A DNA stretch of 64,000 nt from Martinezella lusitana (GTDB lineage Bacteria > Pseudomonadota > Alphaproteobacteria > Rhizobiales > Rhizobiaceae), in NCBI RefSeq assembly GCF_010668395.1, contig NZ_WUEY01000004.1, positions 62,001-126,000 on the forward strand. Reading direction: 5' to 3'. The position numbers and the translations under genes are program-made. Shown here one piece after another: positions 7,038 to 14,993 of this stretch (positions are counted from its first letter, which is position 1; the number at the start of each line of letters is the position of its first letter). Below the pieces are notes generated by a model, which was not told the origin of the DNA, made no database searches, and was given only the letters and a program-made list of their open reading frames with translations.

Positions 7038-8351
7038 ATGGCTGATCTCCGCAATAATTTCGTTGGCATCAAATCCCCGAACCCGTTCTGGCTGGCTTCC
7101 GCGCCGCCGACCGACAAGGCCTACAACGTCGAGCGCGCCTTCAAGGCGGGCTGGGGCGGCGTGGTCTGGAAGACGCTGGGCGAGGAAGGCCCACCCGTCG
7201 TCAACGTCAACGGCCCGCGCTACGGCGCGATCTGGGGCGCCGACCGCCGCCTGCTCGGCCTCAACAATATCGAGCTGATCACCGACCGCGACCTCTATAC
7301 CAACCTGCGCGAAATGAAGCAGGTGAAGAAAAACTGGCCGGATCGCGCGCTCATCGCCTCGATCATGGTTCCCTGCGTCGAGGATGCCTGGAAGGCGATC
7401 CTGCCGCTGGTCGAGGAAACGGAAGCCGACGGCATCGAACTCAACTTCGGCTGTCCTCACGGCATGTCCGAGCGCGGCATGGGTGCCGCCGTCGGACAGG
7501 TGCCGGAATATATCGAGATGGTCGTGCGCTGGTGCAAGCAATATACCCGCATGCCAGTCATCACCAAGCTGACGCCAAATATCACCGACATCCGCAAGCC
7601 TGCCCGCGCCGCCAAGGCCGGCGGCACCGACGCCGTGTCGCTGATCAATACGATCAATTCGATCGTGTCGGTCGATCTCGACAATTTCGCGCCGAACCCG
7701 ACCGTCGGCGGCAAGGGCAGCCATGGCGGCTATTGCGGCCCGGCGGTGAAGCCGATCGCGCTCAACATGGTGGCCGAGATCGCTCGCGATCCCGATACCT
7801 ACGGCCTGCCGATCTCCGGCATCGGCGGCATCACCACCTGGCGCGATGCGGCGGAATTCCTGGCGCTTGGCGCCGGCAACGTGCAGGTCTGCACGGCTGC
7901 GATGACCTACGGCTTCAAGATCGTCGAGGAGATGATTACGGGCCTTTCCGACTGGATGGATGAGAAGGGCCACCGCAGCCTGGACGATATCATCGCCCGT
8001 GCGGTGCCGAATGTCTCCGACTGGCAGTATCTCAACCTCAACTACATCGCCAAGGCCAAGATCGACCAGGACGCCTGCATCAAGTGCGGCCGTTGCTACA
8101 TCGCCTGCGAGGATACCTCGCACCAGGCGATCACCAACATGGTCGATGGCGTCAGGCATTTCGAGGTGATGGACGACGAATGCGTCGGCTGCAATCTCTG
8201 CGTCAGCGTCTGTCCCGTCGAGAACTGCATCACCATGGAAGCCCTGCCGGCCGGCAGCCTCGACAAGCGTACCGGCAAGGTCGTCGACCCGAACTACGCC
8301 AACTGGACGACCCATCCGAACAATCCGATGGCACGGCAGGCGGCGGAATAA
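7038..8351 (+). CDS. preA: NAD-dependent dihydropyrimidine dehydrogenase subunit PreA
   Basis: 437-residue catalytic subunit. The N-terminal FMN barrel resembles dihydroorotate dehydrogenase. The conserved NFGCPHG contains the catalytic Cys (residue 139), equivalent to the NLSC motif of mammalian DPD. SHGGYCGPAVKPIAL and GIGGITTWRDA bind substrate and FMN. The C-terminus carries two 4Fe-4S motifs, CIKCGRCYIAC and CVGCNLCVSVCP. The ATG at 7038 is chosen because AAGGAG stands seven bases before it. It works with PreT in the first step of reductive pyrimidine breakdown. Confidence 0.93.
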   Translation: MADLRNNFVGIKSPNPFWLASAPPTDKAYNVERAFKAGWGGVVWKTLGEEGPPVVNVNGPRYGAIWGADRRLLGLNNIELITDRDLYTNLREMKQVKKNWPDRALIASIMVPCVEDAWKAILPLVEETEADGIELNFGCPHGMSERGMGAAVGQVPEYIEMVVRWCKQYTRMPVITKLTPNITDIRKPARAAKAGGTDAVSLINTINSIVSVDLDNFAPNPTVGGKGSHGGYCGPAVKPIALNMVAEIARDPDTYGLPISGIGGITTWRDAAEFLALGAGNVQVCTAAMTYGFKIVEEMITGLSDWMDEKGHRSLDDIIARAVPNVSDWQYLNLNYIAKAKIDQDACIKCGRCYIACEDTSHQAITNMVDGVRHFEVMDDECVGCNLCVSVCPVENCITMEALPAGSLDKRTGKVVDPNYANWTTHPNNPMARQAAE

Positions 8352-8381
8352 AGGCGGGAGAAACCGCGTAGGCATGAATTG

Positions 8382-8413
8382 GCGGTCGCAGCTTGCTGCG
8401 GCCGCTTTTTTTT
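8382..8413 (+). terminator. Terminator after preTA
   Basis: Stem GCGGTCGCA (8382-8390) with TGCGGCCGC (8397-8405), one wobble pair, loop GCTTGC, followed by nine T residues. A strong intrinsic terminator for the preT-preA operon. The remaining bases up to the rutR stop at 8592 show nothing else. Confidence 0.85.
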
Positions 8414-8591
8414 CCACAAATTTCAGGGTCGCTAATATCGGAGGCCTGCCGGCTCGCGGAGGCGGCTTCAAGAACCGTTGCCTGAAATCCGGCCGGTACG
8501 ACGGCATTGAACGGGACAACTATTTTAGCGAGCGGCGCTGAGAATCATCAGCCTCGCGCGACACGATCCCCCGGACAGATTGCGCCGCAGC

Positions 8592-9236
8592 TCAGTTGTG
8601 GCGAATGCGAAGTCCGTCGACGAAAAGCTGCTCCAGATAGCGCGCGGCGTCCTCGAATCGCCCCTCGCCCGAGTGCTCCTGCCCCAGTACCGCACGCACC
8701 TGCACGTCGAAGTCGGCATAATGCTGCGTCGTGGACCAGATCGAGAAGATCAGGTGATAGGGATCGCATCTGGCGATCTTGCCGGCCTGGGCCCAAGCGC
8801 GGATGACCTCCGCCTTCTCATCGACAAGGCTTTTCAGCGGCCCGCGCAGCTCGTCCTCCACATGCGGGGCGCCCTGCAGCATCTCATTGGCGAATAGCCT
8901 GCTTTCGCGGGGAAAATCGCGTGCCATTTCAAGCTTCCGACGGATATAGGAGCGGATCTCGCTCTCGGGATTGCCGTTGGCGTCGAAGGCGCGCAACGGC
9001 TCCAGCCAGGTAAACAGCACCCGGTCGATCAGCGCCCGATGCATCGCCTCCTTGGTGCGGAAATAGTAGAGCAGATTGGGCTTCGACATGCCGGCCACCT
9101 CGGCGATCTGGTCGATGGTCGAGCCGCGGAAGCCGCTGACGGAAAATACGTCCAGCGCAGCCTCGAGTATGATTTCCTCTTTCTCTTCCTGGATTCGGGT
9201 GCGGCGCTGCGTCTTGGCGGCTCTGGGGATGGCCAT
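8592..9236 (-). CDS. rutR: TetR-family repressor, RutR-like pyrimidine regulator
   Basis: 214 residues. An N-terminal TetR helix-turn-helix (about 20-68) reads ILEAALDVFSVSGFRGSTIDQIAEVAGMSK, then NLLYYFRTKE. The ligand domain keeps RutR-characteristic blocks: SRLFANEMLQGAP, LKSLVDEKAEVIRAW, and HLIFSIWSTTQHYADF. RutR in E. coli senses uracil and thymine and represses pyrimidine degradation. Here the gene lies between preTA and the amidase/dihydropyrimidinase genes. Operator-like palindromes are found before both, which fits local repression relieved by pyrimidine. Confidence 0.85.
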   Translation of the reverse strand: MAIPRAAKTQRRTRIQEEKEEIILEAALDVFSVSGFRGSTIDQIAEVAGMSKPNLLYYFRTKEAMHRALIDRVLFTWLEPLRAFDANGNPESEIRSYIRRKLEMARDFPRESRLFANEMLQGAPHVEDELRGPLKSLVDEKAEVIRAWAQAGKIARCDPYHLIFSIWSTTQHYADFDVQVRAVLGQEHSGEGRFEDAARYLEQLFVDGLRIRHN

Positions 9237-9381
9237 GTGTGCTCTGTTTCTCCTTGAAATCCAAGCCTTTCGGCCGAGCTCTCATTCACCCTGTCGATGG
9301 ATAGAATTTAGGCAATCGCCTGAAATTTTATCGGAAATTTTCGTGCTTTTCGTCTTGAGCCGCGCCACGGAAGTTGTAATG

Positions 9382-9397
9382 TTTACCAATCGGTCAA
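9382..9397. promoter_or_regulatory. RutR-like operator candidate upstream of the amidase gene
   Basis: TTTACC-AATC-GGTCAA at 9382-9397 is a 16-bp near-palindrome differing from a perfect TTGACC/GGTCAA pair at one position. It sits in the 300-base divergent region between rutR (minus, starting at 9236) and the amidase (plus), so it could control both. The rest of this region shows no other clear element. Confidence 0.6.
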
Positions 9398-9536
9398 ATT
9401 ATCCGTCAGATGTTTCTTAAAGGCAACTGGCGATTTTCCGGGCGAGAAAAACAAGACGACGCTCCGGAACAAGACCAACGGGAACAATTGGGCATGCGCC
9501 TTGCATGCCCCAGGACAAACAGGTGAGGATTGCATC

Positions 9537-10790
9537 ATGGTGGCAGCGCCAGGAGAAAACATGCGTATCAATGGCGACCGCCTTTGGGATACGCTGATGG
9601 ACATGGCGAAGATCGGCCCCGGCATCGCCGGCGGCAACAATCGTCAAACGCTGACGGATGCCGACGCCGAGGGACGCAGCCTTTTCAAGACCTGGTGCGA
9701 CAAGGCGAGCATGACCGTTGGCGTCGACAAGATGGGCACCATGTTCGCGACCCGCGCCGGCACCGATCCGGATGCGCTGCCGGTCTATGTCGGCTCGCAT
9801 CTCGACACCCAGCCGACCGGCGGCAAATATGACGGCGTGCTCGGTGTGCTCGCAGCCCTCGAAGTCGTCCGTACGATGAACGACCTCGGCATCAAGACCA
9901 AGCATCCGATCGTGGTCACCAACTGGGCCAACGAGGAAGGCGCGCGCTTTGCGCCCGCCATGCTGGCCTCGGGCGTCTTTGCCGGCGTGCATACGCTGGA
10001 CTATGCCTATGGCCGCAAGGATCCGGAAGGCAAGACCTATGGCGAGGAGTTGAAGCGCATCGGCTGGCTCGGCGACGAAGAGGTCGGCGCCCGCAAGATG
10101 CACGCCTATTTCGAATATCACATCGAGCAGGGACCGATCCTCGAAGCCGCGGACAAGACCATCGGTGTCGTCACGCACTGTCAGGGCCTGTGGTGGCTGG
10201 AATTCACGCTCACCGGCAAGGAAGCGCATACCGGCTCGACGCCGATGGCCATGCGCGTCAACGCCGGCCTTGCCATGTCGCGGATCGTCGAGATGGTGCA
10301 GAGCGTGGCGATGGAAAACCAGCCGGGCGCCGTCGCCGGCGTCGGCCAGGTCTTCTTCTCGCCGAACTCGCGCAACGTCCTGCCGGGCAAGGTGGTCTTC
10401 ACCGTCGACCTGCGCACGCCCGACAAGGAAAAGCTTGATCGCATGCGTGCCAAGATCGAGGCGGAAGCGAAAAAGATCAGCGACAGCCTCGGCGTCGGCT
10501 GCTCCGTGGAAGCCATCGGTCATTTCGAGCCGGTGACTTTCGATCCGAAGCTCGTGACTTCCGTGCGCAATGCCGCCGAGAGGCTCGGCTACAGCCACAT
10601 GAACATCATCTCCGGCGCAGGCCATGATGCCTGCTGGGCCGCCAAGGTCGCGCCCGCCACGATGGTCATGTGCCCCTGCGTCGGCGGCCTCTCGCACAAC
10701 GAGGCCGAAGAAATCTCCAAGGAATGGGCAGCCGCAGGCGCGGATGTGCTGTTCCACGCAGTCGTCGAGACGGCGGAGATCGTGGCTTGA
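9537..10790 (+). CDS. hyuC: Zn-dependent N-carbamoyl amidohydrolase (beta-ureidopropionase)
   Basis: 417-residue M20-family hydrolase that cleaves N-carbamoyl-beta-alanine to beta-alanine, CO2 and ammonia, the last step of reductive pyrimidine catabolism. Metal-site motifs: GSHLDTQPTGGKYDG (His88, Asp99), NEEGARF (Glu133/134), EYHIEQGP and GAGHDA. GKEAHTGSTPM is the dimer/substrate histidine region. The start at 9537 has GAGG eight bases upstream; the ATG at 9561, preceded by AGGAGA, is an alternative. An L-carbamoylase for hydantoins is the main other option, but the preTA neighbours favour the pyrimidine route. Confidence 0.88.
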   Translation: MVAAPGENMRINGDRLWDTLMDMAKIGPGIAGGNNRQTLTDADAEGRSLFKTWCDKASMTVGVDKMGTMFATRAGTDPDALPVYVGSHLDTQPTGGKYDGVLGVLAALEVVRTMNDLGIKTKHPIVVTNWANEEGARFAPAMLASGVFAGVHTLDYAYGRKDPEGKTYGEELKRIGWLGDEEVGARKMHAYFEYHIEQGPILEAADKTIGVVTHCQGLWWLEFTLTGKEAHTGSTPMAMRVNAGLAMSRIVEMVQSVAMENQPGAVAGVGQVFFSPNSRNVLPGKVVFTVDLRTPDKEKLDRMRAKIEAEAKKISDSLGVGCSVEAIGHFEPVTFDPKLVTSVRNAAERLGYSHMNIISGAGHDACWAAKVAPATMVMCPCVGGLSHNEAEEISKEWAAAGADVLFHAVVETAEIVA

Positions 10791-10838
10791 CCGCCACGAT
10801 TCCCAGCATCGGAACCCCACACATTTGGAGCAGACACC

Positions 10839-12293
10839 ATGAGCACAGTCATCAAGGGTGGAACCATCGTCACGGCCGACCTGACCTATAAGGCGGATGT
10901 GAAGATCGAAGGCGGCAAGATCGTCGAAATCGGGCAGAACCTCTCGGGCAGCGAAGTGCTGGATGCTTCAGGCTGTTATGTCATGCCCGGCGGCATTGAC
11001 CCGCATACGCATCTCGAAATGCCGTTCATGGGCACCTATTCCTCCGACGATTTCGAGAGCGGCACGCGCGCGGCCCTTGCCGGCGGCACGACGATGGTGG
11101 TGGATTTCGCCCTGCCCTCGCCCGGCCAGTCGCTACTCGAGGCGCTGACGATGTGGGACAACAAGTCCACCCGCGCGACCTGCGATTACTCCTTCCACAT
11201 GGCGATTACATGGTGGGGCGAACAGGTCTTCAACGAGATGGAAGCCATCGTCCGCGACAAGGGCATCAACACCTTCAAGCACTTCATGGCCTACAAGGGC
11301 GCCTTGATGGTGGACGACGACGAGATGTTTTCTTCGTTCCAGCGCTGCGCCGAGCTCGGCGCCTTGCCGCTCGTCCATGCCGAAAACGGCGATGTCGTCG
11401 CGCAGATGCAGGCAAAGCTGCTGGCCGAAGGCAACAACGGGCCGGAGGCCCATGCCTATTCCCGTCCGGCCGAGGTCGAGGGTGAGGCGACGAACCGCGC
11501 CATCATGATCGCCGACATGGCCGGCTCGCCCGTCTATATCGTTCACACCTCCTGCGAACAGGCGCATGAAGCCATCCGCCGCGCCCGCCAGAAGGGTATG
11601 CGCGTCTATGGCGAGCCGCTGATCCAGCACCTGACACTCGACGAAAGCGAATATGCCAATGCGGATTGGGACCATGCCGCCCGCCGCGTCATGTCCCCGC
11701 CATTCCGCAACAAGCAGCATCAGGACAGCCTCTGGGCTGGTCTTGCCTCCGGTTCGCTGCAGGTGGTCGCGACCGACCATTGCGCCTTCACGACGGAGCA
11801 GAAGCGCTTCGGCCTCAACGACTTTACCAAGATCCCGAACGGCACCGGCGGCCTCGAGGATCGCATGCCGATGCTCTGGACCTACGGCGTCAACACCGGC
11901 CGCCTGACGATGAACGAATTCGTCGCCGCCACCTCCACCAACATCGCCAAGATCCTCAACGTCTATCCGAGGAAGGGCGCGATCCTCGTCGGCGCCGATG
12001 CCGATATCGTCGTCTGGGATCCGAAGCGCTCGAAGACGATCACCGCCAAGACGCAGCAGTCGGCGATCGACTACAACGTCTTCGAAGGCAAGGAAGTGAC
12101 GGGCCTGCCGCGCTACACGCTGACGCGCGGCGTCGTCGCCATCGAGGAAGGCGCGGTAAAGACCAGGGAGGGCCACGGCGAATTCGTCAGGCGCGAGCCG
12201 TTTACCGCCGTCAACCGGGCGCTTTCGACCTGGAAGGAAGTCACCGCGCCGCGCAAGGTGCAGCGCAGCGGCATTCCCGCAAGCGGGGTGTGA
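10839..12293 (+). CDS. hydA: Dihydropyrimidinase (D-hydantoinase)
   Basis: 484-residue cyclic amidohydrolase that opens dihydrouracil or dihydrothymine to the N-carbamoyl-beta-amino acid. Zinc ligands: His56 and His58 in GIDPHTHLEMPF; the carbamylated Lys153 in FMAYKGALMV; His in LPLVHAENGD and in VYIVHTSCEQA; Asp in VVATDHCAF. Length matches bacterial dihydropyrimidinases. It follows the amidase by 48 bases in the same direction, giving an operon for steps 2 and 3 of the pathway. Only nine bases separate its stop from the convergent cupin gene. Confidence 0.93.
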   Translation: MSTVIKGGTIVTADLTYKADVKIEGGKIVEIGQNLSGSEVLDASGCYVMPGGIDPHTHLEMPFMGTYSSDDFESGTRAALAGGTTMVVDFALPSPGQSLLEALTMWDNKSTRATCDYSFHMAITWWGEQVFNEMEAIVRDKGINTFKHFMAYKGALMVDDDEMFSSFQRCAELGALPLVHAENGDVVAQMQAKLLAEGNNGPEAHAYSRPAEVEGEATNRAIMIADMAGSPVYIVHTSCEQAHEAIRRARQKGMRVYGEPLIQHLTLDESEYANADWDHAARRVMSPPFRNKQHQDSLWAGLASGSLQVVATDHCAFTTEQKRFGLNDFTKIPNGTGGLEDRMPMLWTYGVNTGRLTMNEFVAATSTNIAKILNVYPRKGAILVGADADIVVWDPKRSKTITAKTQQSAIDYNVFEGKEVTGLPRYTLTRGVVAIEEGAVKTREGHGEFVRREPFTAVNRALSTWKEVTAPRKVQRSGIPASGV

Positions 12294-12302
12294 CGCTTGC
12301 CA

Positions 12303-12740
12303 TCAACGCCTCGGCTCATCGACCGCTTGGCGCGGCACATACCGCTCCAGATCCGGCAGCAGGACGACGCTTTCCTGCTCGTTCGGATCGGTGCGGGCGA
12401 TGATGGCTGTCGCCGGCCGGTCGCTGAGATTGGCGGGAAGATGCGGAACGCCGGCCGGGATATAGAACATCTCGCCCTCGCGGACGATGACGTGCTCTTC
12501 GAGTTCGTCCCCGAACCAGCAATGCGTCTCCCCGGAAATCGCGTAGATCGCCGTTTCATGCGAGGCATGGAGATGCGCCTTGGCGCGGGCGCCCGGCGGA
12601 ATGGTCAGAAGATGCATGCAGATCCCCGTCGAGCCCACTGTCTCGGCGGCGATCCCTTCGAAATAGTTGAAGCCCTGTTTTCCGGCATAGGCATTGCCGG
12701 GCCGCACGACATGGCAGGTGGGCTTCGATGAAACACTCAT
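12303..12740 (-). CDS. Cupin-domain protein
   Basis: 145 residues forming one cupin barrel. Motif 1, HLHASHETAIYAISGETHCWFG, gives His/His/Glu metal ligands; motif 2, GEMFYIPAGVPHLPAN, gives the last His. A mononuclear metal protein is therefore likely, either an enzyme or a small-molecule sensor; the substrate is unknown. The ATG at 12740 is preceded by GGGGAG seven bases away, and the reading frame further upstream lacks a better start. The start and ribosome site lie inside a long inverted repeat (12740-12802). It is divergent from the ABC transporter genes and convergent with the dihydropyrimidinase. Confidence 0.8.
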   Translation of the reverse strand: MSVSSKPTCHVVRPGNAYAGKQGFNYFEGIAAETVGSTGICMHLLTIPPGARAKAHLHASHETAIYAISGETHCWFGDELEEHVIVREGEMFYIPAGVPHLPANLSDRPATAIIARTDPNEQESVVLLPDLERYVPRQAVDEPRR

Positions 12741-12802
12741 GGCATTGCTCCCCTGGATTTCGCAGCCGCAAGGCACCCTCGCCAATCCAGGCCGCAATGC
12801 CA
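12740..12802. repeat. Nested inverted repeat covering the cupin start and ribosome site
   Basis: TGGCATTGC (12740-12748) pairs exactly with GCAATGCCA (12794-12802), and CCTGGATT (12752-12759) with AATCCAGG (12784-12791). Between the two stems are TCC and CC, and a 24-base loop closes the structure. In cupin mRNA the 3' arm would hold the Shine-Dalgarno sequence. It also fits a dimeric regulator's operator between divergent genes. Confidence 0.65.
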
Positions 12803-12861
12803 AGCAGGATAACACGCAATCCGCCCCGACCGCGCGGCGAAAACAGGACTGGTAGGTGTTA

Positions 12862-13653
12862 ATGACGTCATCCGCTTCCTCCGTCGTCTCCGCGCGGAAT
12901 CTCTGTCTCACCTACAATACGAACGACGGGCCGGTGCACGCGCTGAGCAACGTCGATCTCGATGTACGCAAGGGTGATTTCGTCTCCTTCATCGGTCCGT
13001 CCGGCTGCGGCAAGACCACCTTCCTGCGTGTGATCGCCGATCTCGAGCGCAAGACCTCGGGTGATATCACCGTCAACGGCATGTCGCCGGAAGACGCCCG
13101 CAAGGCTCGCGCCTACGGCTACGTCTTCCAGGCCGCGGCACTCTATCCCTGGCGCACGATCGAGAAGAACATCGCTCTGCCGCTCGAAATCATGGGTTAT
13201 GACAAGGGCGAGCAGGCCAGGCGCATCGCCCAGACGCTCGAACTCGTCAACCTCAACGGCTTCGAACATAAATTTCCCTGGCAGCTCTCGGGCGGCATGC
13301 AGCAGCGCGCCTCCATCGCCCGCGCGCTGGCCTTCGATGCCGACCTCCTGCTGATGGACGAGCCCTTCGGCGCTCTCGACGAAATCGTGCGCGACCACCT
13401 GAACGAACAGCTGCTGAAGCTGTGGAAGCGGACGAACAAGACCATATGCTTCGTCACCCACTCCATCCCGGAAGCCGTCTACCTTTCGACCAGGATCGTG
13501 GTCATGTCGCCTCGTCCCGGCCGTGTCGCCGACGTCATCGAATCGACGCTCCCGACGGAACGGCCGCTCGGCATTCGCGAAACGCCGGAATTCCTGGAAA
13601 TCGCCCATCGCGTGCGGGAAGGCCTGAGAGCGGGGCACAGCTATGAAGAATAG
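12862..13653 (+). CDS. ABC importer ATP-binding protein (SsuB/TauB/ThiZ type)
   Basis: 263-residue ATPase. Walker A GPSGCGKTTF, Q-loop VFQ, signature LSGGMQQRASIARAL, Walker B LLLMDEPFGALD, and switch His in VTHSIPEAVYLS. The AL-DE spacing is typical of the nitrate/taurine/thiamine-precursor class. It heads an importer operon: ATPase, small membrane protein, two permeases and a binding protein. The operon lies next to the pyrimidine pathway, so the cargo may be a pyrimidine or hydantoin-like compound; that is inference. An in-frame GTG two codons earlier (12856) is an alternative start. Confidence 0.85.
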   Translation: MTSSASSVVSARNLCLTYNTNDGPVHALSNVDLDVRKGDFVSFIGPSGCGKTTFLRVIADLERKTSGDITVNGMSPEDARKARAYGYVFQAAALYPWRTIEKNIALPLEIMGYDKGEQARRIAQTLELVNLNGFEHKFPWQLSGGMQQRASIARALAFDADLLLMDEPFGALDEIVRDHLNEQLLKLWKRTNKTICFVTHSIPEAVYLSTRIVVMSPRPGRVADVIESTLPTERPLGIRETPEFLEIAHRVREGLRAGHSYEE

Positions 13654-13767
13654 GTCGATACACAGCGCCGTCACGCGACCTCCCGTCACCCTAACCCAAC
13701 TGCGGGGCACCGGGAGAAGGTGGCCAACAGGCTGGATAAGGGGCCTTCCCATGACAGGAGGCGCGTT

Positions 13768-14103
13768 ATGAACCCGCAATTCCTCCTTTGGCTCGCCGGC
13801 GCGATGGCAATCTTCATCAGCGGCGCGACCGCCTCGCGCGCCTATATTACCAACAACAACATACTGGTCCTGATCCTGGCGCTCGTTCTCTATTGCGTTG
13901 GGAACCTGATGATGGTTCGGCTGATGCGGGAAGGTGGGCTTGGCCTGGCCATCTCGGCCTCTTCCATCGCACAGCTCGTCGTCGTCAACATCATCGCCTT
14001 CATGGTTTTCGGCGAGCGGCTAAGCCTGCAGCAGCTTGCCGGCGTGGGCTTGGGCATCGTTGCCATGGCGCTCATGCTGCTTCCCGCGCAAGGAAGGGCA
14101 TGA
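13768..14103 (+). CDS. Four-helix DMT/SMR-like small membrane protein
   Basis: 111 residues, almost entirely hydrophobic. Four predicted helices: LLWLAGAMAIFISGATA, ILVLILALVLYCVGNLMM, LGLAISASSIAQLVVVNIIAF and LAGVGLGIVAMALMLL. The last two helices resemble the EamA/SMR drug-metabolite fold (VVNIIAFMVFGERLSLQQLAGVGLGIVAMALML). AGGAGG lies six bases before the chosen ATG. The stop overlaps the start of the next permease gene (ATGA), so it belongs to the importer operon. Whether it is an exporter, an accessory subunit, or an unrelated passenger is not visible from sequence. Confidence 0.65.
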   Translation: MNPQFLLWLAGAMAIFISGATASRAYITNNNILVLILALVLYCVGNLMMVRLMREGGLGLAISASSIAQLVVVNIIAFMVFGERLSLQQLAGVGLGIVAMALMLLPAQGRA

Positions 14104-14993
14104 GCATGGAAAAGGAACAGTTCTTCAAGCACAAGTTCCTGCCGGTCACGACCATCGTGCTGGCGATCCTCCTGCTTTGGTACGTCTTCGCCTTTCTGCT
14201 CAACGCGCCGTTCCAGCGCGATATCGACCGGCGCGGCAATGTTGCGCCAACGATGGTGGAATTCATCGGCAAGACGCTGTCGCAGCCGAAGCCAACGCTG
14301 CCTGCGCCGCATCAGGTCGCGCAGAACGTCTTCGAAAACACGTTCCTGCGAGTGCCCACAAGCAACCGCAGTCTCGTCTATAACGCCTGGGTGACCCTGG
14401 CTCCGACGGCGGTCGGCTTTGCCTTCGGCACCATCCTCGGCATCCTCTTTGCGGTCGGCATCGTTCATCTCGTCGCGCTCGACCGCAGCCTCATGCCCTG
14501 GATCATCGCGTCGCAAACCATACCGATCCTTGCCATCGCACCGACGATCATCGTCGTCTTCAGCGCTCTCGGCATAGACGGACTGATCCCCAAGGCTCTC
14601 ATTTCGACCTATCTCTCATTCTTTCCCGTCACCGTCGGCATGACAAAAGGCCTGCGTTCGCCGGAAATCATGCATCTCGACCTGATGCGCACCTACAATG
14701 CCAGCTCCTGGCAGACCTTCTGGAAACTGCGCGTACCCGCTTCGATCCCATTCCTCTTCACCTCCATGAAGGTCGCCATCGCCGCAAGCCTCGTCGGCAC
14801 GATCGTCGGCGAGCTTCCCACGGGCGCGGTTGCCGGCATCGGGGCGAAGTTGCTCGCGGGCTCCTACTACAGCCAGACGATCGACATCTGGGCAGCGCTG
14901 GTCGCCGGCTCCGTTCTTGCGGCAATTCTCGTCGGCATCGTCAGCATCGCTGCCCGCATCGTCGACCGTTCGATGGGAGGCAGAACGGCATGA
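14100..14993 (+). CDS. ABC importer permease 1 (BPD_transp_1, SsuC-like)
   Basis: 297 residues. After one N-terminal helix (VTTIVLAILLLWYVFAFLL) there is a roughly 65-residue polar stretch, then five or six helices of a binding-protein-dependent permease. The EAA loop is visible as the DLMRTYNASSWQTFWKLRVPAS region near residue 200. The ATG at 14100 overlaps the previous stop (ATGA) and is preceded by AAGGAAGG; the ATG two codons later is possible. It probably forms a heterodimer with the next permease, since both share the DLMRTY-ASS-WQT EAA loop. Confidence 0.85.
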   Translation: MSMEKEQFFKHKFLPVTTIVLAILLLWYVFAFLLNAPFQRDIDRRGNVAPTMVEFIGKTLSQPKPTLPAPHQVAQNVFENTFLRVPTSNRSLVYNAWVTLAPTAVGFAFGTILGILFAVGIVHLVALDRSLMPWIIASQTIPILAIAPTIIVVFSALGIDGLIPKALISTYLSFFPVTVGMTKGLRSPEIMHLDLMRTYNASSWQTFWKLRVPASIPFLFTSMKVAIAASLVGTIVGELPTGAVAGIGAKLLAGSYYSQTIDIWAALVAGSVLAAILVGIVSIAARIVDRSMGGRTA

